From: Actinomadura opuntiae
GTDB lineage: Bacteria; Actinomycetota; Actinomycetes; Streptosporangiales; Streptosporangiaceae
NCBI RefSeq assembly: GCF_030283205.1
Contig: NZ_JASNWF010000004.1
Coordinates: forward strand, 124,001-188,000
DNA: 64,000 nt
Direction of reading: 5' to 3'
The position numbers and the translations under genes were made by a program. The notes beneath the pieces are model-generated. The model saw nothing but the letters and a program-made list of their open reading frames with translations. It was not told where the DNA came from and searched no databases. Below, in pieces: positions 44,856 to 53,558 of the stretch (positions are counted from its first letter, which is position 1; every line of letters starts with the position of its first letter).

Positions 44856-45388
44856 AGGGCCCGGGGCGCGGGCCGGAACCCCTGCCCGGCGAGCCAGCGG
44901 CGCGCCCGTCCGCGGCGCGGCTCCTCCGCCTCCCGCCGCGGGCCCTCCGGCGGGATCGGCAGGTACCGTCCGCCGTCGCCGCACGGCTCGCCTGACGGGG
45001 GCTCGTCCGGCGCCAGGACGTCGCCGCGTTCCAGGTCGAGCAGCCACGGCCCGTCCGCCGGACCCGCCTCCAGCGCCTGTGCGATCGCGCCGAGGTCGAC
45101 GGGCAGCGCCGCCAGGCCGGACGGCCGGGCGCCGAGCGCGGCGGCGAGCTCGTCCGCCAGCTCGGCGTCGCCGGGCAGGCCGCGCTCCTCCAGCTCCGCC
45201 AGGCACTTGCGGGCCGCGGCCTCGGCGTCCGCCAGCCCGGCGGCGACCGCCGCGGCCAGCACGTCCCCCGCGTACTGCAGGACCGGGCCGAGCGGCCGCC
45301 CGGCCAGCACCGCCAGCCCCCCGCGCGCGTCGCCGCGCGCCACGGCGGCGCGGAGCCCCGCCAGCGCGTCCTCGTCCCACCCGGTCAC
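44852..45388 (-). CDS. UPF0158-like hypothetical protein
   Basis: A 178-residue acidic protein rich in Ala and Leu helices. The part [26 protein letters not shown], followed by RYLPIPPEG, resembles the UPF0158 core, where a substrate-independent LD-x-E-x-G-x-V-x pattern is typical, but the match is partial. The C terminus is Arg-rich. The GTG at 45388 ([12 protein letters not shown]) is a better start than the open frame's GTG further upstream. The function is unknown; its stop overlaps that of lysX. Confidence 0.6.
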   Translation of the reverse strand: MTGWDEDALAGLRAAVARGDARGGLAVLAGRPLGPVLQYAGDVLAAAVAAGLADAEAAARKCLAELEERGLPGDAELADELAAALGARPSGLAALPVDLGAIAQALEAGPADGPWLLDLERGDVLAPDEPPSGEPCGDGGRYLPIPPEGPRREAEEPRRGRARRWLAGQGFRPAPRAL

Positions 45389-45445
45389 GGGACCTTTGTA
45401 CAGACAACCAACGACCGAATACGGCGAGTGCCGAGAAATCACACG

Positions 45446-46009
45446 TCAGCCCCGCGCGGCGAGGCCGTCCATCACCAGGTCCAGCAGATGGTCGCGGCGC
45501 GCGGCGAGGGACGGCGCCGTGTCGGCGATCGACGCGACGCCGCTGAAGAGCGCGAAGAGGTCGGTCCCGTCGACGTCCGGGCGGATCTCCCCGGCCTCCT
45601 GCGCGCGGGCGAGCAGGTCGGCGCCCGCCGCCCGCATGCGCGCGCACGAGGCGTGCAGGGACGTGGTGTCGTCCTCCAGCGTCGCGACCAGGGACGCGGC
45701 GAGCCCCCGGTAGCCGGCGACGCCGGTCGCGAACTCGCGCAGCCACGCGGCCAGCGCCTCGCCGGGCGGGCGCGCGTCCCGCAGCGCCTCGGCGCGGTCG
45801 GCGAGCCGGTCGAACCGGCCGCCGAGCAGCGCCTCCAGCAGTTCCTCGCGCGTCGCGAAGTGCCGGTAGAGGGTGCCCATCCCGACCCCGGCGCGGCGCG
45901 CGATGTCGCGCAGCGACGCCTGCGTCCCCTGCTCGGCCACGACCGCGGCCGCCACGTCCAGGATGCGCTCCCGATTGCGCCGGGCGTCGGCCCGCAGCGT
46001 GCGCGTCAT
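45446..46009 (-). CDS. TetR family repressor of the adjacent oxidoreductase
   Basis: A 187-residue TetR protein: RERILDVAAAVVAEQG, SLRDIARRAGVGMGTLYRHFATREELLEALL (in parts), then a helical domain of the SbtR-like actinobacterial group. It is divergent from the oxidoreductase gene, and the gap holds two GGAGCA-type palindromes over a clear promoter, which are its probable operators. Confidence 0.92.
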   Translation of the reverse strand: MTRTLRADARRNRERILDVAAAVVAEQGTQASLRDIARRAGVGMGTLYRHFATREELLEALLGGRFDRLADRAEALRDARPPGEALAAWLREFATGVAGYRGLAASLVATLEDDTTSLHASCARMRAAGADLLARAQEAGEIRPDVDGTDLFALFSGVASIADTAPSLAARRDHLLDLVMDGLAARG

Positions 46010-46026
46010 GCCCGCATCCTAGGCGG

Positions 46027-46072
46027 TTGACAATCGGAGCAGCGCTCCGCCTATGATTCGGAGCACTGCTCC
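46027..46072 (+). promoter_or_regulatory. Promoter with two palindromic operators for the oxidoreductase gene
   Basis: TTGACA (46027-46032) and TATGAT (46052-46057), 19 bases apart, form a near-consensus promoter facing right. GGAGC-AGC-GCTCC (46036-46048) lies between the two boxes, and GGAGCA-C-TGCTCC (46060-46072) lies just past the -10 box. The operator centres are 24 bases apart. Binding of the divergent TetR protein would block RNA polymerase directly. Confidence 0.8.
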
Positions 46073-46093
46073 ACTTATTCTGGAGGCCCTCTC

Positions 46094-47065
46094 GTGAAAG
46101 CGATCCGCGCGCACGGCTTCGGCGACCCCGGCGTGCTCGTCCTGGACGACGTCCCCGTCCCCGAGCCCGGCCCCGGCGACGTCCTGATCCGCGTCCGCGC
46201 CGCCTGCCTCAACCCGCCCGACTGGTACGCCCGGCGCGACTTCGCCATGTTCGCCGACGAGCACTTCGCCGGCCGGGAGCGCCCGCGCCTCCGGTTCCCC
46301 TGGACGCCCGGCTCCGACGTCTCCGGCGTCGTCGCCGCCGTCGGGCCCGGCGTCACCGGCTTCGCCGTGGGCGACGCCGTCTTCGGCCTCGTCCGCTTCC
46401 CCGGCCTGAACAACGGCGGGCGCGCCTACGCCGAGTACACCACCGCGCCCGCCGCGCACCTCGCCCGCAAACCGCCGTCCGTCGACCACGTCCACGCCGC
46501 CGCCGTCCCGATGGCCGGGCTGACCGCCTACCAGTACCTGGTCGACCACATCCGGCTGCCGCACGGATGGACCGTCCTGGTGAACGGCGCCGCCGGCGGC
46601 GTCGGGCACTTCGCCGTCCAGCTCGCCAAGACCCGCGGCGCGCACGTCATCGCGGTCGCCTCGTCCCGCCACGAGGCCTTCCTCCGCGACCTCGGCGCCG
46701 ACGAGTACGTCGACTACACCGCGACCGCCCCCGAGGACGCCGTCCGCGACGCCGACCTCGTCGTCGACACCGTCGGCGGCCCCGACGGCCACCGGTTCCT
46801 CAAGGCGGTCAGGGACGGCGGGGTGATCAGCCCCGTCTTCCACGGCGAGTACCACCGGGAGGAGGCCGCCCGGCGCGGCATCGAGTTCCGCGGCGGCCAG
46901 GTCCACTCCGACGGCGCCCAGATGGCCGAACTCGCCGCCCTGCTCGCCGACGGCTCCCTGCGCGCCGGCATCGACTCGGTCTTCGACCTGGCCGACGCCG
47001 CGAAGGCCCACGAGCGCGCCGAACGCGGCCACATCCAGGGCAAGATCGTGCTGTCCGTGCCCTGA
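46094..47065 (+). CDS. NADP-dependent quinone-oxidoreductase-like MDR enzyme
   Basis: A 323-residue medium-chain oxidoreductase: N-terminal GroES-like fold (GFGDPGVLVLDDVPVPEPGPGDVLIRVRAA in parts), no structural-zinc cysteine cluster, nucleotide-binding NGAAGGVGHFAVQLAKTRG, and VDTVGGPDGHRFL. It resembles quinone reductases and 2-alkenal reductases that act on reactive carbonyl compounds. GTG start. Controlled by the divergent TetR protein, so it is probably induced by an electrophile or xenobiotic. Confidence 0.9.
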   Translation: MKAIRAHGFGDPGVLVLDDVPVPEPGPGDVLIRVRAACLNPPDWYARRDFAMFADEHFAGRERPRLRFPWTPGSDVSGVVAAVGPGVTGFAVGDAVFGLVRFPGLNNGGRAYAEYTTAPAAHLARKPPSVDHVHAAAVPMAGLTAYQYLVDHIRLPHGWTVLVNGAAGGVGHFAVQLAKTRGAHVIAVASSRHEAFLRDLGADEYVDYTATAPEDAVRDADLVVDTVGGPDGHRFLKAVRDGGVISPVFHGEYHREEAARRGIEFRGGQVHSDGAQMAELAALLADGSLRAGIDSVFDLADAAKAHERAERGHIQGKIVLSVP

Positions 47066-47460
47066 CCTGGCGGGAACCGGAGATCAAGGAACTCGTGGAC
47101 GGCCCCCGGCGCCGCGAACGACAGCAGGCGACGGGCCTCCTCCTCGACGGGCGCGGCGTCCGGCAGCGGACCGAGCAGATCGACGCTCAGCGCGGCGCGC
47201 CCCGCCCTCCGGTCGTGCCGGAGCCTCCAGACGCCGCGGACCCGGCCGTCCACCAGCAGCGTGGGGTGGGTGAGCGAACCCACGCTCGAAGAGCTCCGCA
47301 CCGCTCTCGTCCCGGTCGAGCTCCAGGTCCGCGCGGAGCTGCTCGAACGCGGCGTCCACGCGGCGCAGACCCGACCAGATCTGGAAGTCCTTGACGGACG
47401 CCGGGCCGAACGCGGCCAGATAGCGGCGGATCAGCGGCGCCGGATCCGACCGCGGCGGCC
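47066..47460 (-). pseudogene. Remnant of a winged-helix (AlkZ-like, HTH_42) protein gene
   Basis: On the minus strand one frame reads [28 protein letters not shown] and then FEQLRADLELDRDESGAELFE (about 47440-47290). A different frame continues LTHPTLLVDGRVRGVWRLRHD and EEEARRLLSFAAP (about 47290-47080). Both pieces fit winged-helix DNA-binding-domain proteins of the YcaQ/AlkZ group, but they are in different frames and the segment that should lie between them is missing, as is the N-terminal half. This is a dead gene fragment. Confidence 0.65.
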
Positions 47461-47583
47461 GACGTCGGCCCCGGCTCGGTGATCTTCGTGCCGGCGGGCG
47501 AGGAGCACCGCTTCACCGACATCACCGAGGACCTCGTGCTCCTCGTCGTCTTCGGCCCCGCCTTTGGCTCACGCACACCCTGA
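47455..47583 (+). pseudogene. 3' remnant of a cupin gene
   Basis: The plus-strand frame ending at TGA 47583 reads [17 protein letters not shown], then [17 protein letters not shown]. This is the closing part of a small cupin (second motif with PAGEEHRF). The first half of the domain and a start codon are absent, since the sequence to the left is the winged-helix remnant on the other strand. The two fragments meet near 47450-47460, marking a deletion or recombination point. Confidence 0.65.
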
Positions 47584-47606
47584 CTGCGCCACCCGCCGAA
47601 GCGGCC

Positions 47607-50600
47607 TCAGTGCCCGGACTGCTCGCGGTAGACCTCCACCGCATACCGCAGGCGCGCGCCGACCAGCAGCGCCTCGTCCTCGGGACAGGCCAGCAGGCGG
47701 CTCACCAGGTCGACGAGCTGGTCGTCGGTGAGATCGGGCTCCCGCTCGGCGACGCGCGCCACGATCCGCATCAGCTCGGGCCGCTTGTACGTCGCGATCG
47801 ACCGCCCGCGCTGGACGCGCGGCGACTCGTCCTCCGCACCGGGCCCGGCCCGCTCCCCCCGCACAACACGCCACTCGTCCGCCCCACCGGAACCCCGCCC
47901 GCCAGCCCCGGACGCACTCGCCGGACCAGCCGACCCGGCACCGGCCGCTTCCGCATGCCGCGCACCGGCCCGCCGCTCGGGCAGCGGCCGCTCGGGTGGA
48001 CACCCGCCGGGCGCGGACGCACTCGGCGGGCCGACCGGAGCGGCGCCAACCGGTCCCTCATCCCGCGCACCAGTCCGCCGCTCGGACGGGCGCTGCTCGG
48101 GCGGACGTGCGCCCTGCGTGGATCCGCTCGGCGGGCCGGGCGAAGCGGCGCCGGCCGGTTGTTCGTCGCGTGCGGCGGCACGTCGCTCGGGCGGACGCGC
48201 GCCGGGGGCGGACGCGCTCGGCGGGGCGGCGGCACGTCGCTCGGGCGGACGTGCGCCGGGGGCGGACGCGCTCGGCGGGGCGGCAGGGCGTTGCTCGGGT
48301 GGGGGTGGCGGTGCGTTTCGGGGGGTGAGCGGGGTGGCGCTGACCGGTTCCTCGGGCTGCGCATGGGTCCGCGGCTCGGGTGGGCGCGCGGCGGGGGGTG
48401 GTGTGGCGGAGCGCTCCTGTGGGGGGCCGGTGGGTCGGGCGTGGCGGCCGGCGGGGCGTCTCGGGTCGGGCGGCGGTGCGGCGCGTTGTTGGGGGACGGG
48501 GTCCGGGGCGGGAGGCGCCGGGGCGGGCTCGGCCGGGTGGGCGTCTTCGGGGGCCTTCTGCGGGGGGTCCGGGGGCGCGAGGAGGGTGAAGAGGGACGCG
48601 GTCGGGGTGACGGTGTCGCGGAGGGACGCCGGTAGCGGCGTCGCAGGCGGCGGGCCCTCGGGGACGGGGAGTCCGGGGCCGGCCGGGCCGACGAGGATGC
48701 TGCGGGGCGCGAGCCACAGCAGGAAGAGGGCCTCGGCGCCGGCGTCCTGCTCACCGTCCACGATGACGGCGTCGAACGCGTCCGGATAGGGCGGGACGGC
48801 GTCGGGAATGCGCCACAGCGGGACGATCCAGGCGGGCACGGTCTCCAGCGGGGACGCGGGCGCCGGGGGCAGGGCGGCGCGGACGGCGGTCCAGGCGCGG
48901 GCGGAGTCAAGGGCGGCGCCGGCGGCGCGCAGGCGCTCCTCGGCGGCGTTCAGGGACGCGCGGAGCCGCTGCTCGGTCGGGGAGAGGGCGGTCTCGGCGA
49001 GGCGGCCGGACGCGCGGGCCCACGCCCAGGCGTCGTCCCACTTGCGGGTGCGCTCGTGCCAGGCGTCGTCGCCGTCGGTGGCGAGGAGCAGGTGGGCGAG
49101 GTCGGGGTGGACGGCCCGGACCCGGTCGAGGAGCTCCTCGCAGCGCAGCTGGAGGGCGCGTTCGTGGCGGGCCTCGGCGAGCGCGCCGAGGCAGCGGCCG
49201 TAGGCGCCGGCGTCGCGGGCGTCGATGGCGGCGCGGGCGGCGACGAGCTCGGGGGGCGCGCCGGGGCCGGCGGGGCCGATGGAGTCGCGCAGGGCGTCGA
49301 GGTCGGCGGCGGCGCGGTTGACGCCGAGGCCCTCCAGCGCGCTGTCCAGGGCGGCGACGTAGCCGTGCCACTGCAGCGGGTGGCTGAGCGGGACGGCGAG
49401 CCCGGCGCGGTCGAGGAGGTCCCGGGTCTCGTCGACGTACGGGATGAGGCGGTGGACGCGGTCGAGCCGGGCGTGCGCGCGGACGAACCGGGCGACCCGG
49501 TCGGCGGGCGGGAGGTCGGCGGGGAAGGAGATGCCGGCGGCCTCCCAGACGTACTGGAGCTCCTGGCAGGTCATCCGGATCATGAGGTCGGTGAAGACCA
49601 GGTCCAGCGCGGCGGCGGTGGCGGGCGGCTCGCCGTCGACGGTGACGCCGGCGAGCAGCGCGTCGGCCTGCTTCTGCGCGGCGGACCGCAGCGGCCCGCG
49701 CTTGAGGGTGCCGCCTTCGGTGAGGTGGTTGCGCAGGTCCTGCGCGGCGCTCGCGAGGCGGCGCAGGTGCAGTTCGCCGGCCGGCAGCCGGACGCGGTGG
49801 CCGCCCATGCCCTCGATGGCGCGTTCGGCCCATTCGGCGCGGGACGCCATCTCGATGACCCGCGTCCAGACGAGGGGGCGGCGGCGGGCGAGGGCGTCGG
49901 CGAACGCGCGGACGGCGAGGTCGGCGGGGTTCCAGCCGCCGGGGTGGCCGTCCAGGCCGAGGGCGCGCAGCGCGGCGCCGACGTTGGACGCGGCGCCGTC
50001 GAGCCGGGCGAGCAGGGTGACGTCGTGGGCGCGCAGCCGGCGCGACAGGTCGGTCTCGGACCGCTGGACGCGGTCGGCGGCGGCCGCCTCCGCCTCGATG
50101 AGGGTGCGGACGTAGGGGGCGCTCGGCAGGGTGCCGGGGTCGACGTCGCGCTGGGCGGTGCGGGCCTTGCGCTCGGGCGTCTCGCTCGCGAGCAGCGCGG
50201 TGAGTTCGGCGGCCTCGGCGGCGGAGATCGGCGGGGTCGGCGGCAGGTCGGGCGCGACGGGCATCCACGACAGGCCGGGCGCCTCGGCGCGGAGCCGCTC
50301 GGCGAGCTCGCCGCGCGCGCCGCGGTAGCCGGACCCGAGGTCGGCGACGGAGCCGCTGCGCAGGTGCTCGGTCAGCTCGGCGACGTCCTGCTCGGCCTGC
50401 GCCGCCCGCTCGGCGAGGTCGGTGAGGTCGGGGACGGGCGCGGCGGCGCGGGCCCGGACGGTGTCGGCGGCCTGCGCGGCGGTGGCGGGGTCGGCGACGG
50501 TGAGGGCGGCGAGGTCGGGCGGCAGCGCGGCGCGCAGCGCGGCGGACGCGGAGGCGCCGGACGTGGCGACGAGCACCCGGTGGCCGCGCACCAGCAGCCC

Positions 50601-51539
50601 GGTGAGCAGGTCGGGGACTGTGCGCGGGGTGCGTTCGGGCACGTGCATGACCTGCGGGCGGCGGGCGGGGTCGAGGAACCGGGCGAGCCCCTCGGGGACG
50701 CCGTGCGACAGCAGCCCGATCAGCCGGGTGCAGTAGTCGGCGGCGGCCTCGCGCCCGGGCGGCCGGACGACCAGGGCGGGCGCGAGCCGCAGCCGCGGGA
50801 CGGGGGTCGGCGCGCCCTCGGCGGCCCAGTCCTCCCGGTAGTCGACGGTGCCGGAGATCGCGGTGGCGCACCATTTGCGCAGGACGTCGCCGACCGAGGC
50901 GTGCAGCCCGAACCCCTGCCCGGCCTGGACGGCGTCCGACACCCAGTCGGCGGGCCGGAACCCGGGCGTGTCCGCGAGCAGTTCCCGGTCGCGCAGGGTG
51001 GTGCGGCCGGCGAGGACGACGTCGATGCGCTCGGTGCGCTCGTCCAGGGCGATCCGGACGGGGGTGCCGAGGAGGTGGTCGTGCACGGGCGGCGCGTCCG
51101 GCGGCCGCCAGGCGAACAGGCCGGTGGCGAGGAGGACGTCGTGGTCGGCGAGGTCGCGCAGGATCCGGTACCAGTGCCGGAGGCCGAGCCAGCCGTCGAA
51201 CTCCTCCAGGACGGCGGGCGGCGTCAGCGGGATGACCGGGACGCTGAACAGCACGTCGCCGGGCCCGGCGTCGGTCTCCACGTAGACGTCGCCGGGCAGG
51301 TCGGCGAGCCAGTGCACCTGCTCGTGCTCGGCCAGGTCGCGGGACGGGCGGCGCCGGGCGCGCGCGAGGTCGCGCAGGTGGCCGAGCAGCCGCGCGGCCT
51401 GCTCGGCGCTGGCCGCCGCGTCGCGCGCGGCGGCCCCCGGCGCGCCCCGCCGGGCGTCCGGGGTCGCATGCCCGCCGCCGCCCGCCTCCCGGGCGGCGTC
51501 GCCCGCCGACCGGCCCGGGCCCGGGCCCTGCTCCGGCAC
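47607..51539 (-). CDS. Helicase-derived protein lacking a functional Walker A and the second RecA domain
   Basis: A 1310-residue protein. Its N-terminal 980 residues follow the plan of long actinobacterial SF1 helicases: a leading domain with VHWLADLPGDVYVETDAGPGD, a RecA1 start at residues 299-330 (HVPERTPRTV, then LLVRGHRVLVATS), a long helical insert, and a Walker-B-like strand FDAVIVDGEQDAGAEALFLLWLAPR with D928-G929-E930-Q931. GPPGTGKT is replaced by VPERTPRT, and DEAQ by DGEQ. After this comes no RecA2 domain but about 240 Pro/Ala/Arg-rich residues with 18-residue tandem repeats, then an 80-residue folded end (TYKRPELMRIVARVAEREPDLTDDQLVDL in parts). It probably cannot hydrolyse ATP. 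GTG start. The role is unknown. Confidence 0.7.
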   Translation of the reverse strand: MPEQGPGPGRSAGDAAREAGGGGHATPDARRGAPGAAARDAAASAEQAARLLGHLRDLARARRRPSRDLAEHEQVHWLADLPGDVYVETDAGPGDVLFSVPVIPLTPPAVLEEFDGWLGLRHWYRILRDLADHDVLLATGLFAWRPPDAPPVHDHLLGTPVRIALDERTERIDVVLAGRTTLRDRELLADTPGFRPADWVSDAVQAGQGFGLHASVGDVLRKWCATAISGTVDYREDWAAEGAPTPVPRLRLAPALVVRPPGREAAADYCTRLIGLLSHGVPEGLARFLDPARRPQVMHVPERTPRTVPDLLTGLLVRGHRVLVATSGASASAALRAALPPDLAALTVADPATAAQAADTVRARAAAPVPDLTDLAERAAQAEQDVAELTEHLRSGSVADLGSGYRGARGELAERLRAEAPGLSWMPVAPDLPPTPPISAAEAAELTALLASETPERKARTAQRDVDPGTLPSAPYVRTLIEAEAAAADRVQRSETDLSRRLRAHDVTLLARLDGAASNVGAALRALGLDGHPGGWNPADLAVRAFADALARRRPLVWTRVIEMASRAEWAERAIEGMGGHRVRLPAGELHLRRLASAAQDLRNHLTEGGTLKRGPLRSAAQKQADALLAGVTVDGEPPATAAALDLVFTDLMIRMTCQELQYVWEAAGISFPADLPPADRVARFVRAHARLDRVHRLIPYVDETRDLLDRAGLAVPLSHPLQWHGYVAALDSALEGLGVNRAAADLDALRDSIGPAGPGAPPELVAARAAIDARDAGAYGRCLGALAEARHERALQLRCEELLDRVRAVHPDLAHLLLATDGDDAWHERTRKWDDAWAWARASGRLAETALSPTEQRLRASLNAAEERLRAAGAALDSARAWTAVRAALPPAPASPLETVPAWIVPLWRIPDAVPPYPDAFDAVIVDGEQDAGAEALFLLWLAPRSILVGPAGPGLPVPEGPPPATPLPASLRDTVTPTASLFTLLAPPDPPQKAPEDAHPAEPAPAPPAPDPVPQQRAAPPPDPRRPAGRHARPTGPPQERSATPPPAARPPEPRTHAQPEEPVSATPLTPRNAPPPPPEQRPAAPPSASAPGARPPERRAAAPPSASAPGARPPERRAAARDEQPAGAASPGPPSGSTQGARPPEQRPSERRTGARDEGPVGAAPVGPPSASAPGGCPPERPLPERRAGARHAEAAGAGSAGPASASGAGGRGSGGADEWRVVRGERAGPGAEDESPRVQRGRSIATYKRPELMRIVARVAEREPDLTDDQLVDLVSRLLACPEDEALLVGARLRYAVEVYREQSGH
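48174..48287. repeat. 54-base tandem repeat inside the helicase-derived gene
   Basis: Two copies of a 54-base unit (starting with CACGTCGCTCGGGCGGAC at 48179 and 48233) differ at only one or two bases and encode PPSASAPGARPPERRAAA twice. Weaker copies continue to both sides. Recent duplication or copy-number change of a disordered spacer is likely. Confidence 0.75.
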
Positions 51540-51686
51540 CGCGGCTCCTTCCCCGGGGCCGCGGTGCCGCCCGCTCGCGGTGCCGCCGCCCCTGTGATGC
51601 TGTGCACCGATCTAACACCCAAGGGCGGGCCCGGTCGAGCGGTTCCGATGATCTTGATCAGCGGGTACTGACCGCGCGGCGCCGGT

Positions 51687-51890
51687 TCAGTGGGCGCGCG
51701 CCATGTAGCGGTCCTCGCTCGGCAGCGTCACCCACAGCACCAGGTAGATCACGAACTGCGGCCCGGGCAGCAGGCAGGACAGCAGGGCGAGCAGCCGGAC
51801 GGTCGACGGCGCCATGCCGAACCGCTGGGCGAGGCCCGCGCAGACGCCGCCGATGATCCGGCCGTGACGCGGACGATAGAGGCCGTTCAT
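51687..51890 (-). CDS. Small PspC-domain membrane protein
   Basis: A 67-residue protein that is almost only a PspC domain: LYRPRHGRIIGGVCAGLAQRFGM followed by LLALLSCLLPGPQFVIYLVLWVTLP. PspC proteins act in envelope stress or phage-shock responses. ATG start; it is a stand-alone gene with about 190 bases of upstream sequence in which no clear promoter boxes were seen. Confidence 0.88.
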   Translation of the reverse strand: MNGLYRPRHGRIIGGVCAGLAQRFGMAPSTVRLLALLSCLLPGPQFVIYLVLWVTLPSEDRYMARAH

Positions 51891-52085
51891 GATGTTCCGT
51901 CTCCCCGATTCGTTCGAGTGAACACCGGGCGGTCGGCCCGGGGGGCCGCGGTTCTCACGGCCACGACGTCCACGCTACGAACCGGGCACCCGGTCCCACA
52001 TCGCCCGTACGGGTCGTTCCGTGCTCCCCCGGAGGAGGACGTCCACGGCCTCCGGCGCTCCCCCTCGGGGATTACGGGATGTCCC

Positions 52086-52784
52086 TTAGGGGACGTTGTG
52101 GCGGGCCACCAGGTCGGGCAGGCCGTCCAGGTCGTCCAGGACGAACAGGCATGCGGCGAGGGCCTCGGCGTCCTCCTGGATGTGGCCCCACGGGCCGCGC
52201 CGCAGGAACGCCGCCTTCATCCCGAACGCGATGGCGGGACGCACGTCGTTGTCGATGCGGTCCCCCACGTACAGGACGCGGTCCGGCAGCACGTCGGCGA
52301 TCTGCGCGCACCGCTCGAAGAACTCCGGCGACGGCTTCTCCACGCCCCAGACGTCGGAGATGCCGATGACGTCGGTGTCCAGCCCGAGGGCCTCCGCCTG
52401 CTCGGCGGCCTCCACCGGCTGGTTCCCGGCGATCCCGACGTAGAGGCCCTGCTCGCGCAGCGCCCGCAGGCAGGCCCGCGCGTCCGGGTACAGGTCGTCG
52501 ACGCCGAACCCGTTCGACACGCCGGCCTCCACCCGCCGCTTCTGCTCCGCCTCCAGGTCGAAGCCCGGCCGGAAGTACTCGAACACGTCCCGGTGGCCGC
52601 CGCCGGTGGCGAGGATCGCGCCCAGCTTGGTGAGGAACGTGTGCCGCGGGACGCCCAGCCAGTCGGCCCAGCGCCCGTAGATCTCGCCCTCGTTGATCAG
52701 CGTCTCGCCGAGGTCGAAGAAGACCGCCTGGATCGGCCGGGGAGAGGGTACGCGGGCGCCGCCCGCCGGGGGGTGCGGGGTCAC
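52086..52784 (-). CDS. HAD superfamily hydrolase
   Basis: A 232-residue HAD-IA-type phosphatase-like protein. The first motif reads VFFDLGETLINEG, so the nucleophile Asp is present but the second Asp of DxD is Gly. Later motifs are IAGNQPVEAA (in place of the usual Ser/Thr), EKPSPEFFERC (Lys) and YVGDRIDNDVRPAIAFGM (acidic pair). Loss of the second Asp is known in some HAD branches that are not simple phosphatases. GTG start overlaps the stop of the upstream MBL gene (GTGA), so the two are co-translated. Confidence 0.85.
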   Translation of the reverse strand: MTPHPPAGGARVPSPRPIQAVFFDLGETLINEGEIYGRWADWLGVPRHTFLTKLGAILATGGGHRDVFEYFRPGFDLEAEQKRRVEAGVSNGFGVDDLYPDARACLRALREQGLYVGIAGNQPVEAAEQAEALGLDTDVIGISDVWGVEKPSPEFFERCAQIADVLPDRVLYVGDRIDNDVRPAIAFGMKAAFLRRGPWGHIQEDAEALAACLFVLDDLDGLPDLVARHNVP

Positions 52785-53431
52785 GGGCGGGCCAGGTCGA
52801 CGGTGGTGCCGGGCGCGAGGCGGCGGAACTCCCTGCCGAGCTCCTCGCCGGCGCCGGCCAGAACGCGTTCCATCACCGACAGGCCGACGTCGTTGAGCAG
52901 TCCGTCGTGGATCGCGAAGGCGCGCTCCGGGCGGACGGCGCGGGTGTACTCGTACAGGTCGACGGCCCGCATCCACGGCGCGTTGCCCGGCAGGCACAGC
53001 GTCGGGACGGGGACGCCGGGGACGGTCAGCGCGTCGCCCGGGTGGAAGACCTCGCCGTCCACCAGGAAGCCGACGTTGGGGATCGGCGGCAGGTCCGGGT
53101 GCATGATCTCGTGGTCCTCGCCGTACACGTGCACGTCGAAGCCGGCGATGGTGAGGGCGTCCTCGTGACCGACCTGGTGGACGCGGCCGCCGAGGTCGGC
53201 GAGGTTCTCGGTGACGACCCGCGACGTCCATACCTCGAGCGCGGGATCGGCGGCCATGGCGCGGCGCAGCCCGTCGGCGTCGAAGTGGTCGAAGTGCTCG
53301 TGGGTGATCAGTACGGCCTGCGCCCCGGCGTAGGGGTCGGCGTCCCCGGTGAGGGCGCCGGGGTCGATGACGAGGGTGCGGTCGTCCTGCGCGAGCCGGA
53401 CGCACGCGTGGCCGAGCTTGGTGAGACGCAT
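52781..53431 (-). CDS. Metallo-beta-lactamase-fold hydrolase (UlaG-like)
   Basis: A 216-residue single-domain protein: MRLTKLGHACVRL opening, LVIDPGAL, the metal motif ITHEHFDHFD, and late His residues in PGDAL and FAIHDGLLN. UlaG-like proteins hydrolyse small cyclic or phosphorylated substrates; this one is unassigned. It is the first gene of a two-gene operon with the HAD gene and is divergent from the KstR-site-controlled operon. Confidence 0.87.
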   Translation of the reverse strand: MRLTKLGHACVRLAQDDRTLVIDPGALTGDADPYAGAQAVLITHEHFDHFDADGLRRAMAADPALEVWTSRVVTENLADLGGRVHQVGHEDALTIAGFDVHVYGEDHEIMHPDLPPIPNVGFLVDGEVFHPGDALTVPGVPVPTLCLPGNAPWMRAVDLYEYTRAVRPERAFAIHDGLLNDVGLSVMERVLAGAGEELGREFRRLAPGTTVDLARP

Positions 53432-53468
53432 TGATCCAGTTTTCCACGCAGGGCCGGTGAACGGACCA

Positions 53469-53527
53469 TTGACCGGCGCTATCGCCGCTGATACAACACG
53501 GTGAACGCCACTAGAACTCGTTCTAGT
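53469..53527 (+). promoter_or_regulatory. Promoter with KstR-like operator
   Basis: TTGACC (53469-53474) and TACAAC (53492-53497), 17 bases apart, make a plausible promoter. ACTAGAAC-TC-GTTCTAGT (53510-53527) is a perfect 18-base inverted repeat placed at or just after the expected start point. It fits the published KstR core TAGAAC-NN-GTTCTA of actinobacterial sterol-catabolism genes. Repression released by a steroid CoA ester is the expected mode. Confidence 0.75.
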
Positions 53528-53558
53528 TCGGGCGTGCCCCGGAGCGAGGAGGCGGCGG

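Noticed and set aside
41583..45746. A 1387-codon open frame on the minus strand opposite lysX
   Set aside because: It is the antisense shadow of lysX and the next genes. The translation is Arg/Pro/Gly-rich without motifs, while lysX on the other strand has full synthetase motifs.
48174..48287. Possible CRISPR-like repeat array
   Set aside because: The units are 54-base in-frame tandem copies inside a coding sequence with no spacers.
47607..51539. Annotation as a working DNA helicase or a defence-system helicase
   Set aside because: No Walker A lysine, no RecA2 domain, and no nuclease, methylase or toxin gene beside it that would support a defence role.
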